64,000 nt of DNA from Candidatus Roseilinea sp. NK_OTU-006 (GCF_012931985.1 NZ_JAAFGM010000003.1:62001-126000), one strand, 5' to 3'. Shown: positions 18,326 to 27,883, counted from the stretch's first letter. Notes: generated by a model from the letters alone, not told the origin. Numbers and translations: made by a program.

Positions 18326-19834
18326 TCACGCCTCACCGTCGCCCACGCGCCGGAGCGCAGCCCGGGCCAGGTCGCGCGCGCGGTGCGGCGCGTCCCCCAC
18401 GTAGTCGCTCGCATCGAGCAGCGCGCGGGCAGCTTCCGGGCTGATATAGCGAGTGATCTGGGCGTCGGCGCACAACGAAGCGATCAACGGATTCGACTCG
18501 CCCGCGCTTACCCTCGCCCACGCTGCAAGCGCATGTTCTCGGATGCGCTCGTGCATCTCCTGCCGATTTGCCCCCGCCTTCGTGACGGCCATAAGCAATC
18601 GCTCGGTGGCGGCAAACGGTCCGTAGAGGCGCATGGTGCGCGCGATCTGCGATTCGTTCACGCGCAGGTCTCGGATGACCCGCAGGGCAACGGCAAGCAT
18701 TTCGTCCACAGCCAAGAAGGCTTCCGGCAGCATCGCGCGCCGGTTGGCCGAATCGTCCAGCGTGCGCTCCAGCAACGAATGCGCCGCGTTGTCCCATGCC
18801 ACGCGCGGCAGCGCAGCAACCAGCCGGGCCAACGAATCTATCTTCTCGGCGTTGATCGGATTGCGCTTGAACGGCATCGCCGACGAACCAACCTGCTTCG
18901 CGCCGAACGGCTCGCTCCATTCGCCGATCGGCGGCGATTGCAAAATGCGCAGATCGAAGGCGAATTTGTAGAGCGATTGTGCAATGCCGGCCAGCACGTT
19001 CATTACCCGCCAGTCTTGCTTGCGCGGGTAGGTCTGGGTAGTCACCGGGAAAGCAGCGAGGCCGAGTTTGGCGAGCACACGTTGTTCGAGAGATTGGAGA
19101 CCGGAGATCGGAGATTGAGCCTCATCAGATAAATCTCCAATCTCCAATCTCCCAATCTTCTCTAATCTTTGAATCTCTAATCTCTCACTCTCTGATCTCC
19201 CCGCGCCCGGTCCCAACAGCTCCGCATACGACGCCGATGTGCCCACGGCGCCTTTGAACCCTTTGCCCTTGATGTCATCCCGGACGCGTTCGACTTCGTC
19301 GAGGTCTATGAGCAGGTCCTGCAGATACTGCGCCAGGCGATAGCCGACGGTGGTCGGTTCGGCCGGCTGCAGGTGGGTGAAGGCCATGGCCGGCAGATCG
19401 GCATATTGCAGCACCTTGCCGGCCAGCGTTCGGATCAGCTCGATCAGCGCAGCGTGCACCCGGTTCATCGCTTCACGCAGGCGCAACGCGTCGGCGTTGT
19501 CTTCGATGTCCATCGAAGTCGCGCCGAGGTGAATGATGCCGCCGCCGACGGGACACTGCTCGGCGTAAGCGCGCACTTCAGCCATCAAGTCGTGGTGGAT
19601 CTCGCGCTCGATCTCCAGCGCGCGGGCGATGCTGGCTTCGGTCACCTCCTCCATATGCGCGCGCAGGTCATCCGCTTGCTCACGTGAGACGATACCCAGC
19701 TCGCACTGGGCCTCGGCCAGCGCCACCCAGATTCGGCGCCAGAGCTGCCGCTTGTAACGTTCGCCCCAGATCGCGCGCATAGCCTCGCTCCCGTAGCGTT
19801 GGGAGAAAGGCGAAGTGAATGTCTCGACAGTCAT
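18326..19834 (-). CDS. purB: adenylosuccinate lyase, with an inserted repeat-derived segment
   Basis: Cleaves SAICAR and adenylosuccinate in purine synthesis. The fumarase/aspartase fold is clear: HLGATSMDIEDNADAL, the H/T-rich AFTHLQPAEPTTVGYR, and the signature GSSAMPFKRNP. At 502 residues it is longer than usual because about residues 212-249 (GRSESERLEIQRLEKIGRLE and onward) come from a low-complexity DNA repeat at 19090-19201. The insertion keeps the frame and falls between GTSASYAELL and the segment leading to TTQTYPRKQDW, probably in a surface loop. A purE fragment in this window (51.2 kb) is broken, so other purine genes lie elsewhere. Confidence 0.95.
   Translation of the reverse strand: MTVETFTSPFSQRYGSEAMRAIWGERYKRQLWRRIWVALAEAQCELGIVSREQADDLRAHMEEVTEASIARALEIEREIHHDLMAEVRAYAEQCPVGGGIIHLGATSMDIEDNADALRLREAMNRVHAALIELIRTLAGKVLQYADLPAMAFTHLQPAEPTTVGYRLAQYLQDLLIDLDEVERVRDDIKGKGFKGAVGTSASYAELLGPGAGRSESERLEIQRLEKIGRLEIGDLSDEAQSPISGLQSLEQRVLAKLGLAAFPVTTQTYPRKQDWRVMNVLAGIAQSLYKFAFDLRILQSPPIGEWSEPFGAKQVGSSAMPFKRNPINAEKIDSLARLVAALPRVAWDNAAHSLLERTLDDSANRRAMLPEAFLAVDEMLAVALRVIRDLRVNESQIARTMRLYGPFAATERLLMAVTKAGANRQEMHERIREHALAAWARVSAGESNPLIASLCADAQITRYISPEAARALLDASDYVGDAPHRARDLARAALRRVGDGEA
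19090..19201. repeat. foldback low-complexity repeat inside purB
   Basis: About 110 bases of AATCTCC/GGAGATT words. The left part reads GGAGA words (agattggagaccggagatcg), the right part their complement (aatctccaatctccaatctc), so the element can fold on itself. It lies in frame within purB and matches the shorter tract in hisD (31670-31702). Confidence 0.75.
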
Positions 19835-19842
19835 CGTTGCCC

Positions 19843-20664
19843 CTAACGGACTTCGAAATTGGCGACGAATTGTGGCACGCCGCCGAGCGCGACGCGCACC
19901 TCATAGAGTCCGGGCGGGAATCCACCTGGCGGCGACCAGGAGATATACGCCGTGCCCTGGCCATTCTTCCCCAGTCGGCTGGAGCGAAAGAATACGCTGC
20001 CGCCGTCGCGGAACCAAGAATGCCTCAACAGCGCGCTAGGCGGCGCGTCGCGGAAGTCGAAGAAGATATAAATCGTCTCGACACCCGGCGTGAACGTCGT
20101 GCTGATGCCAACAGGCGCGCCATTGGCATCTATGCTGCTGGCGATTGCGTTGAGCGTCAGGCGCTTGTCCGGGGCAACTTGCGCTGCGCTGGGGCGCGTG
20201 GGCATGTCCGCCGGCGTCGCCAACGCACCGATCAGCGTAGATGTTGGCTCTGCGATGGGCGTGGCCCAGGCCGTTGGCGGCGGCGCAGCGGCGACGGCCG
20301 ATTGCGTCAGCGCAATTGATGTGCTCGTGGGGGTGGCTGCCGGGGTAGCTTTGAACAGCGCGGCGGCCGATACGACAGTTTCGCCGGCCTCCGCGCGAGC
20401 GACAATGGCCTCGGCCGGTGGTAGGGATCGCGCAGTTTCATCCGGCAAGACCCGGCTGATCACCGTCAGCGCGCCCGCCAGCACAAAGGTCGAGAGCGAG
20501 AGGGTGAGCCTTCGATGGGCAATGCGCTGTGCGTTGCGGCGCACGCTGTAGTAAGCAGCTCGCTGCGCCCGGCGAGCGACCCAGATCGCGTTGAGAAAGA
20601 TGAGCAGCGCGATGAAAGCGATGAGGCCTGCGGTGATGCCGAGCAGATTGGACGCAGGAATCAC
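19843..20664 (-). CDS. membrane-anchored hypothetical protein with Thr/Pro linker
   Basis: About 273 residues from a GTG at 20662-20664. One span near the N-terminus (GLIAFIALLIFLNAIWV), a basic cytoplasmic loop, a second span (LTLSLSTFVLAGALTVI), then an Ala/Thr/Pro-rich extracytoplasmic linker to about residue 165 and a C-terminal beta-sandwich-like domain (GVETIYIFFDFRDAPPSA, FPPGLYEVRVAL). The end resembles domains that bind ligands at the cell surface. No Shine-Dalgarno; TATAAT sits 9 bases before the GTG, which decided the start. Unknown function. Confidence 0.7.
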   Translation of the reverse strand: MIPASNLLGITAGLIAFIALLIFLNAIWVARRAQRAAYYSVRRNAQRIAHRRLTLSLSTFVLAGALTVISRVLPDETARSLPPAEAIVARAEAGETVVSAAALFKATPAATPTSTSIALTQSAVAAAPPPTAWATPIAEPTSTLIGALATPADMPTRPSAAQVAPDKRLTLNAIASSIDANGAPVGISTTFTPGVETIYIFFDFRDAPPSALLRHSWFRDGGSVFFRSSRLGKNGQGTAYISWSPPGGFPPGLYEVRVALGGVPQFVANFEVR

Positions 20665-20673
20665 AACGCCGAA

Positions 20674-20679
20674 ATTATA
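20674..20679 (-). promoter_or_regulatory. -10 box of the membrane protein gene, leaderless spacing
   Basis: Consensus TATAAT on the minus strand, 9 bases before the GTG start at 20664. Confidence 0.6.
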
Positions 20680-20833
20680 CGGATGCCACAGCGTCGGGCG
20701 ATCCCCGCCGAGGTCAGACCGCGCAGCGACCGGCAAGTGCGGACAACCGGCGATGAGGATTCAGCGCGCAGATGCGGTGGGAGGCGCCCGACGCCGTGCT
20801 TACTCTCACCTAATCATCAGGATTGCTCGTTAA

Positions 20834-20839
20834 TAATAT
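20834..20839 (+). promoter_or_regulatory. -10 box of the histidine kinase operon, leaderless spacing
   Basis: TAATAT, 8 bases before the GTG at 20848. An A/T-rich island (ttaataatata) in otherwise GC-rich DNA. Confidence 0.55.
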
Positions 20840-20847
20840 AGGCGACG

Positions 20848-22320
20848 GTGGTTGACCAGCTTAAAGTCTTCTTCACGATCAACGACTCGATCGTGCAATT
20901 CGTGCACGGCCAGGTCTTCTTCTCGCTGGCGGTGATGATGGGCGTGCAATGGTTCATGCAGCGCAGCCGGCTCGAATTAGCCCGCGCCCTGCCCTGGCTA
21001 GCGGCGTTCGGCGCGCTGGAGGCGGTTGCCGTGTGGGGCAACGCTTTCATCCCATTGCAAGAACGCCTGTTGCCGCCGGATACCATCCAGAACTTGCGCT
21101 TCCTGCAATTGTTGGTGCATCTATTGACATTTGCCACGTTGCTCGGATTCGGCCTGCGACTGAGCGAACCGGCCGTGCCTTCCTGGGCCGCAGTGTATGT
21201 GCCACTGGTAGTGGTGCTGGTCGCGACGGCCATCCTGGCCACGAACCGCGCGTTGACCCGCGGCGTGGACATGGTCAACAACGCCACGGTCGAAGCGCTG
21301 CTGCGCTATGCGCTGTGTTTGCCATCGGCGCTGCTGGTCGCCTATGGGTTGCGCTTGCAAGCCGGCCGCCTGGTCGGCCCGCTTAAGAACGAGCGCCTGA
21401 TCAACGTGCTACGTGTAGCCGGCTTCGGTTTCATCTTCTACGCGCTGGTGGAGGGCGTGTTTGCGCCGGCGGCGCCGATCTTCCCCGCCAATGTCATCAA
21501 CAGTGCGCAGGTCTTCCAGATCACTGGTGTGCCAATCGGCATCTACCGCAGCATCGTTGGCGCCGTCATTGCGCTGTTTCTGTTCCTGTCGCTGGACGCC
21601 TTCCGGATCGAGGCTGACCGGCTGAACGAGAAGCTGCAGCAGCAGCAATTTTTGATGACCGAGCGCGAACGCATCAGCCGCGATCTACACGATGGCACAA
21701 TTCAGTCCATTTACGCTGCCGGGCTGATGGTGGACAACGCGCGGCATACGATTGAACAACTGGCTGCGCAATCCGACAATGGCGCCGGCCCGCTGATCGA
21801 ACGCGCGCGAGAACAGTTAGGTGCCGTGTTGTCGGTGCTGAACAAGACCAATGAGGAGATACGCAGCTACATTTACGATCTGCGCCGTTCGGTGGCTGGA
21901 GATGAAGACTTGGCGCGCGGCTTGCTCGACATCGTGACCGAGTTCCGGATTCGCACCGCGATCCCGACCGACTGGAACGTCGAGGGATGCGGCACAGCCT
22001 ACTTCTCCCCTGAGCAGCGCCAACACATATACCAGATCGTGCGTGAAGCGCTGAGCAATATCGCACGGCACGCCTCGGCCACGCACGCGCAAGTGGAGCT
22101 GCGATACGACCCCTGCCATAATCACGCCGGCGCGCGGGCTGTGCGGGTGCAAATTCGCGATAATGGGCGGGGTATTGTCCAACCGGTCATACGCACCGGG
22201 CGCGGGCTGTTGAACATGCGCGAGCGCGCCGCGCTCCTGAACGCGGACTTCAACCTGGAAAGCGAACCAGGCAAAGGCACGACGGTGACTCTGGTGATCC
22301 CACAGGTGGGAGGTAAGTGA
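20848..22320 (+). CDS. membrane sensor histidine kinase, NarL-partner (HisKA_3) type
   Basis: 490 residues starting at GTG. The first 250 residues hold about seven hydrophobic segments without a recognisable extracellular domain, so the stimulus may be in the membrane. A short coiled segment ([12 protein letters not shown]) leads to the HisKA_3 dimerisation helix; phospho-acceptor His281 lies in [15 protein letters not shown]. The HATPase domain shows the N-box [18 protein letters not shown]1 QIRDNGRGI and G2 [11 protein letters not shown]. It is followed one base later by its response regulator. Confidence 0.95.
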   Translation: MVDQLKVFFTINDSIVQFVHGQVFFSLAVMMGVQWFMQRSRLELARALPWLAAFGALEAVAVWGNAFIPLQERLLPPDTIQNLRFLQLLVHLLTFATLLGFGLRLSEPAVPSWAAVYVPLVVVLVATAILATNRALTRGVDMVNNATVEALLRYALCLPSALLVAYGLRLQAGRLVGPLKNERLINVLRVAGFGFIFYALVEGVFAPAAPIFPANVINSAQVFQITGVPIGIYRSIVGAVIALFLFLSLDAFRIEADRLNEKLQQQQFLMTERERISRDLHDGTIQSIYAAGLMVDNARHTIEQLAAQSDNGAGPLIERAREQLGAVLSVLNKTNEEIRSYIYDLRRSVAGDEDLARGLLDIVTEFRIRTAIPTDWNVEGCGTAYFSPEQRQHIYQIVREALSNIARHASATHAQVELRYDPCHNHAGARAVRVQIRDNGRGIVQPVIRTGRGLLNMRERAALLNADFNLESEPGKGTTVTLVIPQVGGK

Positions 22321-22321
22321 T

Positions 22322-22975
22322 ATGTCGAGGCTGCGCTTGATCTTAGTGGATGACCACGAAGTTGTGCGGATCGGGCTGCGCACGTTACTGGCGCGCCACC
22401 CCGACTTCGAGGTCGTGGACGAAGCAGCGACCGGCCAGGAGGCCGTGCGCAAAGCGCTGATGCACCGGCCGGACATCGTCATCATGGACGTCCGGCTGAG
22501 CGGCATGAGCGGCATCGAGGCTTGCCGCGAGATCACTCAAGCCGCGCCGAATATCAAGGTCATCATGCTCACGTCCTACGGCGACGACGACACGTTATTC
22601 GAGAGCATCGCCGCCGGGGCGTCAGGCTATGTGCTCAAGCAGATCGGCAGCGACGAGCTGATCCGCTCGATCGAGAACGTGGGCCGGGGCGAAGCGTCGC
22701 TGGACCCGACGACGACATCGCGGGTGTTCGCCCGCATGCGCGAGATCGCCCGCAAGCGCGAAGAGAGCGCGTTTGCGTTGCTCACCGAGCAAGAGCTGCG
22801 CGTGCTGGCGCATCTGGCCGAGGGCCGCACCAACCGCGAGATCGCCGACCTCCTGGTGTTGGGCGAAGGCACGGTGCGCAACTACGTCAGCAGCATCTTT
22901 GCCAAGCTGCACGTGAACAACCGCGCGGAGGCGGCGGCTTACGCCGCAGCGCACAACATTCGAGATTACCTGTAG
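22322..22975 (+). CDS. NarL/LuxR-family response regulator
   Basis: 217 residues. The receiver domain has acidic residues VDDHE, phospho-acceptor Asp56 in VIMDVRLSG, Thr in MLTSYG and Lys in YVLKQIG. The LuxR-type HTH at about 150-212 contains [22 protein letters not shown] and [15 protein letters not shown]. Partner of the upstream kinase, one base apart; targets unknown. Confidence 0.96.
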   Translation: MSRLRLILVDDHEVVRIGLRTLLARHPDFEVVDEAATGQEAVRKALMHRPDIVIMDVRLSGMSGIEACREITQAAPNIKVIMLTSYGDDDTLFESIAAGASGYVLKQIGSDELIRSIENVGRGEASLDPTTTSRVFARMREIARKREESAFALLTEQELRVLAHLAEGRTNREIADLLVLGEGTVRNYVSSIFAKLHVNNRAEAAAYAAAHNIRDYL

Positions 22976-23016
22976 CTGCGAAATGCGCCCGGCGCGCGTT
23001 TCGCCCCTTATCTGTC

Positions 23017-24486
23017 ATGGAGAAACTACATCACATTAACGGCCAATTTACCCGAGGCGCCAGCACGGAAACCATCGCCGTGGATAACCCGGCCAACGGC
23101 CAAATCATCGGCCATGTGCCGCTGGGCACACCGGAAGACATAGACACTGCCGTGCAGGCAGCCAAAAGCGCATTCGACGCCTGGAAGCGCGTCAGCGCGA
23201 GCGAGAAAGCTGAACTGCTGCACGAGGCCAGCCGCAAGATGCGCGCCCATGCCCACGAACTCATCGAGCTGCTCACGCGCGAGGAGGGCAAACCCCTCAG
23301 CGAAAACGAGGAGGAGGTCGTCTGGACATATTCCACCTTCGACTACTACGCCGAACTGGGCCGGCATTCGCGCGGCCGCGTGCTGCCGAGCACCGAGGAT
23401 GGCGTGCTGAATATGGTGATCAAAGAGCCGTACGGCGTGGTGGGTTGCATCGTGCCGTGGAACTACCCGCTGCTGCTGCTGGCCTGGAAGGTCGCGCCGG
23501 CGCTGGCCGCCGGCAACACCGTCGTCATCAAGCCCAGCGAGATGACGCCGCTCACCGCGCTGCAACTGTGCGAGATTGCCTTCGATCATCTGCCCCCCGG
23601 CGTAGTCAATGTGGTGACGGGCGATGGACGCACCGGCGAAGCGCTGGTGCGTCATCCGGATGTGCCGATGATCGCCTTCACCGGCTCGCTGAGCACCGGC
23701 CAAAAGATCGCCAGCATCGCTGCGCCGATGATGAAGAAGACGCACTTCGAGCTGGGGGGCAAGGACGCCTTCGTGATTGCTGATGACGCCGACCCCGAGC
23801 TGGCCGCGCGCGCCGTGGCTTACGCCGCGCTGATCAACGCCGGCCAGGTATGCACCAGCACCGAGCGCGTCTACGTGCCCCAGCGCCTGGCAACGCGCTT
23901 CACCGATCAACTGGTGGACCTGGTGAAATCACTCCGCCTGGGCGACGGCATGGATGCCGAGACTGACATCGGCCCGATGATCGGCGACAAATACCGCCAG
24001 AAGGTCATAGACCATATTGCCGACGCCAAGGCCAAAGGCGCCCGCGTGCTGACCGGTGGGCGCGCGCCGGATCGCCCCGGTTATTTTCACGAGCCGACCG
24101 TGCTGGTGGACGTCAACCACAGCATGAAGATCATGACCGAGGAGACGTTCGGGCCGGCCATCCCGCTGATGACCTATGACAGCTTCGACGAGGCGATTCG
24201 ACTGGCCAACGACAGCATCTACGGCTTGGGCGCCTGCCTCTATACCAGCGACGCCAAGAAGGCGCGCCGCTTCTTCGAGGATGTGAAAGCCGGCACGATT
24301 TGGATCAACGACCCGCTGACCGACAACTATGCCGGCCCGTTCGGCGGGATGAAGTACACCGGCGGCGGGCGCGAACTGGGCGAAGAGGGACTGGACGAGT
24401 TCCGCGAGACCAAGCACGTGCACTGGGACATCGAGGCGCGTCCCAAGCCGTGGTGGCTGCCGTATCACAAAGAGGTTCGTCCATGA
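23017..24486 (+). CDS. NAD(P)-dependent aldehyde dehydrogenase
   Basis: 489 residues of the ALDH superfamily. Cofactor and catalytic motifs: [28 protein letters not shown], the general-base Glu in FELGGKD, the nucleophile Cys in [12 protein letters not shown], and EETFGPAIP. It resembles betaine-aldehyde or aminobutyraldehyde type enzymes, but the substrate is not certain. The start at 23017 has no strong Shine-Dalgarno. An adjoining gene encodes an RbsD/FucU mutarotase. Confidence 0.93.
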   Translation: MEKLHHINGQFTRGASTETIAVDNPANGQIIGHVPLGTPEDIDTAVQAAKSAFDAWKRVSASEKAELLHEASRKMRAHAHELIELLTREEGKPLSENEEEVVWTYSTFDYYAELGRHSRGRVLPSTEDGVLNMVIKEPYGVVGCIVPWNYPLLLLAWKVAPALAAGNTVVIKPSEMTPLTALQLCEIAFDHLPPGVVNVVTGDGRTGEALVRHPDVPMIAFTGSLSTGQKIASIAAPMMKKTHFELGGKDAFVIADDADPELAARAVAYAALINAGQVCTSTERVYVPQRLATRFTDQLVDLVKSLRLGDGMDAETDIGPMIGDKYRQKVIDHIADAKAKGARVLTGGRAPDRPGYFHEPTVLVDVNHSMKIMTEETFGPAIPLMTYDSFDEAIRLANDSIYGLGACLYTSDAKKARRFFEDVKAGTIWINDPLTDNYAGPFGGMKYTGGGRELGEEGLDEFRETKHVHWDIEARPKPWWLPYHKEVRP

Positions 24487-24564
24487 GCGACGCGCGGCAA
24501 CGACGCTGTGATATGCAGCGCCTTGAGCCTTTGCGGCTGCTCGTGGTAAAACACAGGTGCAACA

Positions 24565-24984
24565 ATGTTGAAGTACAACCTGCTCCACCCCGAAATTCTC
24601 GAAGCGCTTGGCGGAGCCGGCCACGGCTCCAAAATCCTCATCGCCGACGGCAACTACCCCTTCAGCACGCGAGCTTATCCGGCGGCGCGGCGCGTTTACC
24701 TTAACCTGGCGCCGGGCCTGGTGAACGCTGTGGAGGTGCTGCGCGTGTTGGTGGGGGCCATCCCCATCGAGGCCGCTGACATCATGCTAACGGCTGAGGG
24801 GACGGAGGCACCCATCATCGCCGAATTTCGGGCGCTCTTGCCGAAGGATGTGCCGGTGCGCGGACACGAGCGCTTCGCTTTTTACGACCTGTGTCGTGAT
24901 CCCGACACGGCGCTCGTCATCGCCACCGGCGAGCAGCGCACCTATGCGAACATCCTGCTCACGATCGGCGTGGTGAAACCGTGA
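24565..24984 (+). CDS. RbsD/FucU-family sugar mutarotase
   Basis: 139 residues. Family members interconvert ring forms of ribose or anomers of fucose. Visible features are LHPEILEALGGAGHGSKILI with the conserved His, DGNYPFS, and the C-terminal TGEQRTYANILLTIGV segment. The FucU reading is favoured by the RTYANI ending, but the sugar is not proven. No fucose or ribose genes adjoin it. Confidence 0.88.
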   Translation: MLKYNLLHPEILEALGGAGHGSKILIADGNYPFSTRAYPAARRVYLNLAPGLVNAVEVLRVLVGAIPIEAADIMLTAEGTEAPIIAEFRALLPKDVPVRGHERFAFYDLCRDPDTALVIATGEQRTYANILLTIGVVKP

Positions 24985-24992
24985 GTCGCTCG

Positions 24993-25026
24993 AGCGCCCA
25001 GCGTGCTCGAAGCCACGCTGGGCGCT
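24993..25026. terminator. terminator hairpin between convergent genes
   Basis: Perfect 13-bp inverted repeat agcgcccagcgtg (24993-25005) and cacgctgggcgct (25014-25026) with an 8-base loop, between the RbsD/FucU gene and ccmE. The T-tract is weak. Confidence 0.65.
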
Positions 25027-25034
25027 GTTGCCGG

Positions 25035-25484
25035 TCACTTGCTGGCTTCTTTAGCAGCGTTCTCGTATTTGGTCGGGCACTGCAATAGCAACGCGTCGGG
25101 CGAGTTGCCGGCGTAGAACTTGCCGTCGCCGTTCATCTTGCCGGTGACGATCGCACGCGCCTCGTGCATCAGCGTATCGGGCTTCACACCGCGATATATC
25201 ACACGAACACGCTGCGCGTTAGGCAGGTTGTCGAAGAGGTCTTCGCGTGCGTGCACGACGTCGAACTCCAGGTGCAGCGAGTTCGGGTCATACACGATGC
25301 TGTCGCCGACCACCCAGCCGATCAGCTTGAGCGACCGATCCGGCGTAATCTGACCCGCCTTTCGTTTGGCGATCAGGTCATTGACCTGAACCTCCATGCT
25401 GCTGTTGCCGATGATGGTGAAGACCATCACAGCGATCACCGCCATGCCGATCAGGCCGATGCCAAACACAAATTTGGGTTTCAT
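25035..25484 (-). CDS. ccmE: cytochrome c maturation heme chaperone CcmE, Cys (CxxxY) type
   Basis: 149 residues: a short cytoplasmic tail, one membrane span (FGIGLIGMAVIAVMVF) and an OB-fold domain (VNDLIA, RVRVIYRGVKPDTL, GKMNGDGKFYA). In CcmE of the common type a His in HxxxY binds heme covalently; here the motif is CPTKYE, the CxxxY form known from Desulfovibrio and archaea. It handles heme for c-type cytochrome assembly on the outer face of the membrane. No other ccm genes are in the window. The ending EASK has no further domain. Confidence 0.9.
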   Translation of the reverse strand: MKPKFVFGIGLIGMAVIAVMVFTIIGNSSMEVQVNDLIAKRKAGQITPDRSLKLIGWVVGDSIVYDPNSLHLEFDVVHAREDLFDNLPNAQRVRVIYRGVKPDTLMHEARAIVTGKMNGDGKFYAGNSPDALLLQCPTKYENAAKEASK

Positions 25485-25587
25485 CTGCCACCTCTGATGT
25501 AATCGGCATTGTATGCAATCCGACTGAGACGCAAGTGAGTTTCGTCACGTCCTCGGCGGAACGTTCGATAGGTTCTTTCAGTCGGAC

Positions 25588-26901
25588 TCATGGCCGCCAG
25601 AGCGTGCCGTCCGGCAGCCGGCTCTGCGTCCAGTAGATCACACCGCCCTTGAACTGCCCCATATCGCCGTGGATGGGATATTTCGCGGCCTGTTTCTCGT
25701 CAACGTCAATGCCCAGGCCAGGCTTGTCGTTGGCGTAGAGGTAGCCGTTGCGCAATTCCGGGCAACCCGGGAATACCTCCTGCAGCGGGTCGGGAAAGCC
25801 GCTGAACTCCTGAATGCCGAAGTTGTGCAGGTGCAGGTCGAGATGCACATTGGCGGCATGGCCGACCGGCGACACATCCCCCGGCCCGTGCCAGGCCGTG
25901 CGCACGCCGAAGGCCTCGCACAGCGCCGCCAGCTTGCGCGCCGGTGTGATCCCGCCGATGTCGCTGATGTGTACGCGGATGAAGTCAATCAGTTGCTCCA
26001 CGATCAACGGCTTCCACTCCAGCGGATGGGTGAACAACTCGCCCATCGCCAGCGGCACGGTAGCGTGTTGCCGGATTCGCCGGAACCACTCGATATCCTC
26101 CGGCGCTAAGGCATCTTCTAGGAAGAAGAGCCGATACGGCTCCAGTGCCTTGGCGAAGCGCACCGCCTCGATCGGCGGTAAGCGTTCGTGCACGTCGTGC
26201 AGCAGCGGCGTCTCGAACCCGATCTTGCTGCGGATATAGTCGAACATCTTCTCGACCGACCGCATGTACACGTCGGGGTCATAGTATTCGCCCGGCAGCG
26301 CGCCTTCGGGGCTGCGCGCCTGACCCTTGATGCCGCCGTATACGCTGACGTTGTTGTAGGGTCTCTCCGTCTTGCGCGCCGTGCGCTTCGCACGACTGCC
26401 GAGGGCTTGGTCCTGCTTGGCCGGCCCGCCGTAGCCGCCGAGCTGGCAACGGATGTACATGACGCCCTGCTCCTTGAGGCGATAGACGTTGTCCAACACC
26501 TCCTGCGGGTCGCGCCCGTCGGCGTGGCGATAGATGGCCACACCATCCCGGCTTTTGCCGCCCAGCAAGTCATAGAGCGGCATCTTCGCCAGTTTACCCT
26601 TGATGTCCCACAGCGCCTGATCTACGCCGCTGATGGCGTTGTTCAGCGCCGGCCCATTGCGCCAGTAACTATTCTGATAGCACAGTTGCCAGATGTCCTC
26701 GATGCGCGAGACGTCGCGCCCGATCAGCAGCGGCCGAAGATAATCCTCCACCGCGGCCTTGACCAGCGTGAGGCGCTGGGTGAAGGTGGCGCACCCGACG
26801 CCATAGAGTCCGGCGTCGGACGTTTCGACTTTGACCACGGCCAGGCCGATGCCGGCCGGCGCGGTCAGGATGCACTTGACGTTCGTGATCGTAATCGGCA
26901 T
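25588..26901 (-). CDS. enolase-superfamily dehydratase, D-mannonate dehydratase (ManD/RspA) subgroup
   Basis: 437 residues. It has the N-terminal capping domain and the barrel with ManD-like metal and catalytic segments: LLHDVHERL, FFLEDALAPED, LAMGELFTH and TAWHGPGDVSPVGHAA. Known ManD proteins dehydrate D-mannonate or D-gluconate. At the HG-A/P position this protein has Pro (HGPGD), the variant reported to go with low dehydratase activity, so the true substrate is open. The ATG at 26899-26901 begins MPITITNV. A strong terminator separates it from the sulfur cluster upstream. Confidence 0.88.
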   Translation of the reverse strand: MPITITNVKCILTAPAGIGLAVVKVETSDAGLYGVGCATFTQRLTLVKAAVEDYLRPLLIGRDVSRIEDIWQLCYQNSYWRNGPALNNAISGVDQALWDIKGKLAKMPLYDLLGGKSRDGVAIYRHADGRDPQEVLDNVYRLKEQGVMYIRCQLGGYGGPAKQDQALGSRAKRTARKTERPYNNVSVYGGIKGQARSPEGALPGEYYDPDVYMRSVEKMFDYIRSKIGFETPLLHDVHERLPPIEAVRFAKALEPYRLFFLEDALAPEDIEWFRRIRQHATVPLAMGELFTHPLEWKPLIVEQLIDFIRVHISDIGGITPARKLAALCEAFGVRTAWHGPGDVSPVGHAANVHLDLHLHNFGIQEFSGFPDPLQEVFPGCPELRNGYLYANDKPGLGIDVDEKQAAKYPIHGDMGQFKGGVIYWTQSRLPDGTLWRP

Positions 26902-26946
26902 AGCGAAATCAGCTCCAGGGGCATTAAACGCCATGCCTGCCAAAAA

Positions 26947-26990
26947 GCAACAGCAGTGGTCGGATCGAGCGGCCCGACCACTGCTGTTGC
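26947..26990 (-). terminator. rho-independent terminator of the sulfur cluster
   Basis: Perfect 17-bp inverted repeat (26947-26963 with 26974-26990), GC-rich, followed on the minus strand by TTTTTGG. It ends the operon whose last gene is DsrE2 (26999-27502). Confidence 0.92.
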
Positions 26991-26998
26991 CCTGCGCA

Positions 26999-27502
26999 TC
27001 AAATGAAGATGATCTGCGCGCCCTCGGTCATGTCAATGAAGTCAGCCGCGGTCACGATGTCCAGCACGCCGTCTACGAAGTCCTCTTTCTTTAGCCCCAT
27101 CATGTCCACCGAGAGCTTGCAGGCGTAGAGCTTGGCACCGCCGTCCACCAGCATTTGCAGATACTCGCTTACCGGCGGCACACCCAGCGCCTTCATTTTG
27201 TCCTTCATCAACTTGGTGGCCAGCGCAGTCATGCCGGGCAACACGCCGATCGCGTTGGGGATGCCGGCGTTGTCGGCGTGAATGCCCATCATGCTCATCT
27301 TCATGCTCGTGTTGCCCACCGGCGCAATCTCCAGGTGGTCCTGGCGCGACTTGCGGATAATGTCCAGTCCCCAAAACGTGAAGAAGATCGTCACGTCTAT
27401 GCCGTTGCCCAGCGCCGCCCAACCCATCACCAGGGCCGGATAGGCCATGTCGAGCGTGCCCTTCGAGCAAATGAAGGCCATCTTGCGGGTTTCGTCGGTC
27501 AT
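26999..27502 (-). CDS. DsrE2-type sulfur-transfer protein (DsrE/F/H-like)
   Basis: 167 residues of the DsrE/DsrF-like family, large form. It contains the N-terminal MAFICSKGTLDMAYPA, FFTFWGLDI, a long Met-rich loop (NTSMKMSMMGI) and the conserved Cys in LYACKLSVDMMG, the site that carries a persulfide in characterised homologues. The Met-rich segment may sit at the membrane. Last gene of a five-gene set with TusE/DsrC, DUF1641 and a flavoprotein. Confidence 0.9.
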   Translation of the reverse strand: MTDETRKMAFICSKGTLDMAYPALVMGWAALGNGIDVTIFFTFWGLDIIRKSRQDHLEIAPVGNTSMKMSMMGIHADNAGIPNAIGVLPGMTALATKLMKDKMKALGVPPVSEYLQMLVDGGAKLYACKLSVDMMGLKKEDFVDGVLDIVTAADFIDMTEGAQIIFI

Positions 27503-27514
27503 TTCACGCCTCCT

Positions 27515-27829
27515 CTATACGCATCCTTCCGGCTTGCCCAGCCCGGCGATGTGCGCCACTTTCTTCGCAGGGCCCTTGGGGAAGAGCGCGAACATTTCCT
27601 TCGTGCTGATGCCGGTGCCGGCGGTGATCTGTCGCAGCGTCGGCGAGCGCCCGTTCACGGCATTCTGGCGGCACCACTCGATCACCTTCCAGTGCTGCGG
27701 CGTCAGCTCTGGGATGCCCTCTTCTTTCGCGATCTCGATGGCGATCTCTTTGGTCCATTCGTCCGGCGAGAGGAGAAAGCCCTCCTCGTTCACCTGAACG
27801 GTCTTGCCTGAAATCACTCGCGTCGTCAT
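27515..27829 (-). CDS. TusE/DsrC-family sulfur carrier
   Basis: 104 residues, usual length. The body (NEEGFLLSPDEWTKEIA, HWKVIEWCRQ, RQITAGTGIS) and the flexible C-terminal arm ending GLGKPEGCV are diagnostic; the penultimate Cys (CysA) accepts sulfur. The second arm Cys (CysB) of sulfite-reductase-linked DsrC is absent (KVAHIAG), so this is TusE-like, a relay rather than the DsrAB trisulfide substrate. The start has a strong AGGAGG site. Confidence 0.93.
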   Translation of the reverse strand: MTTRVISGKTVQVNEEGFLLSPDEWTKEIAIEIAKEEGIPELTPQHWKVIEWCRQNAVNGRSPTLRQITAGTGISTKEMFALFPKGPAKKVAHIAGLGKPEGCV

Positions 27830-27844
27830 ATCTACCTCCTCCGC

Positions 27845-27882
27845 AGGTGCAACTTGCAGCCTGTAACTTGTCACTCGCAACG
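27845..27882. repeat. low-complexity CAACTTG/TAACTTG words
   Basis: Short gap between TusE and DUF1641 genes composed of near-repeats (gtgcaacttgcagcctgtaa, cttgtcactcgcaac). Similar in kind to the other word repeats. Confidence 0.35.
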
Positions 27883-27883
27883 G

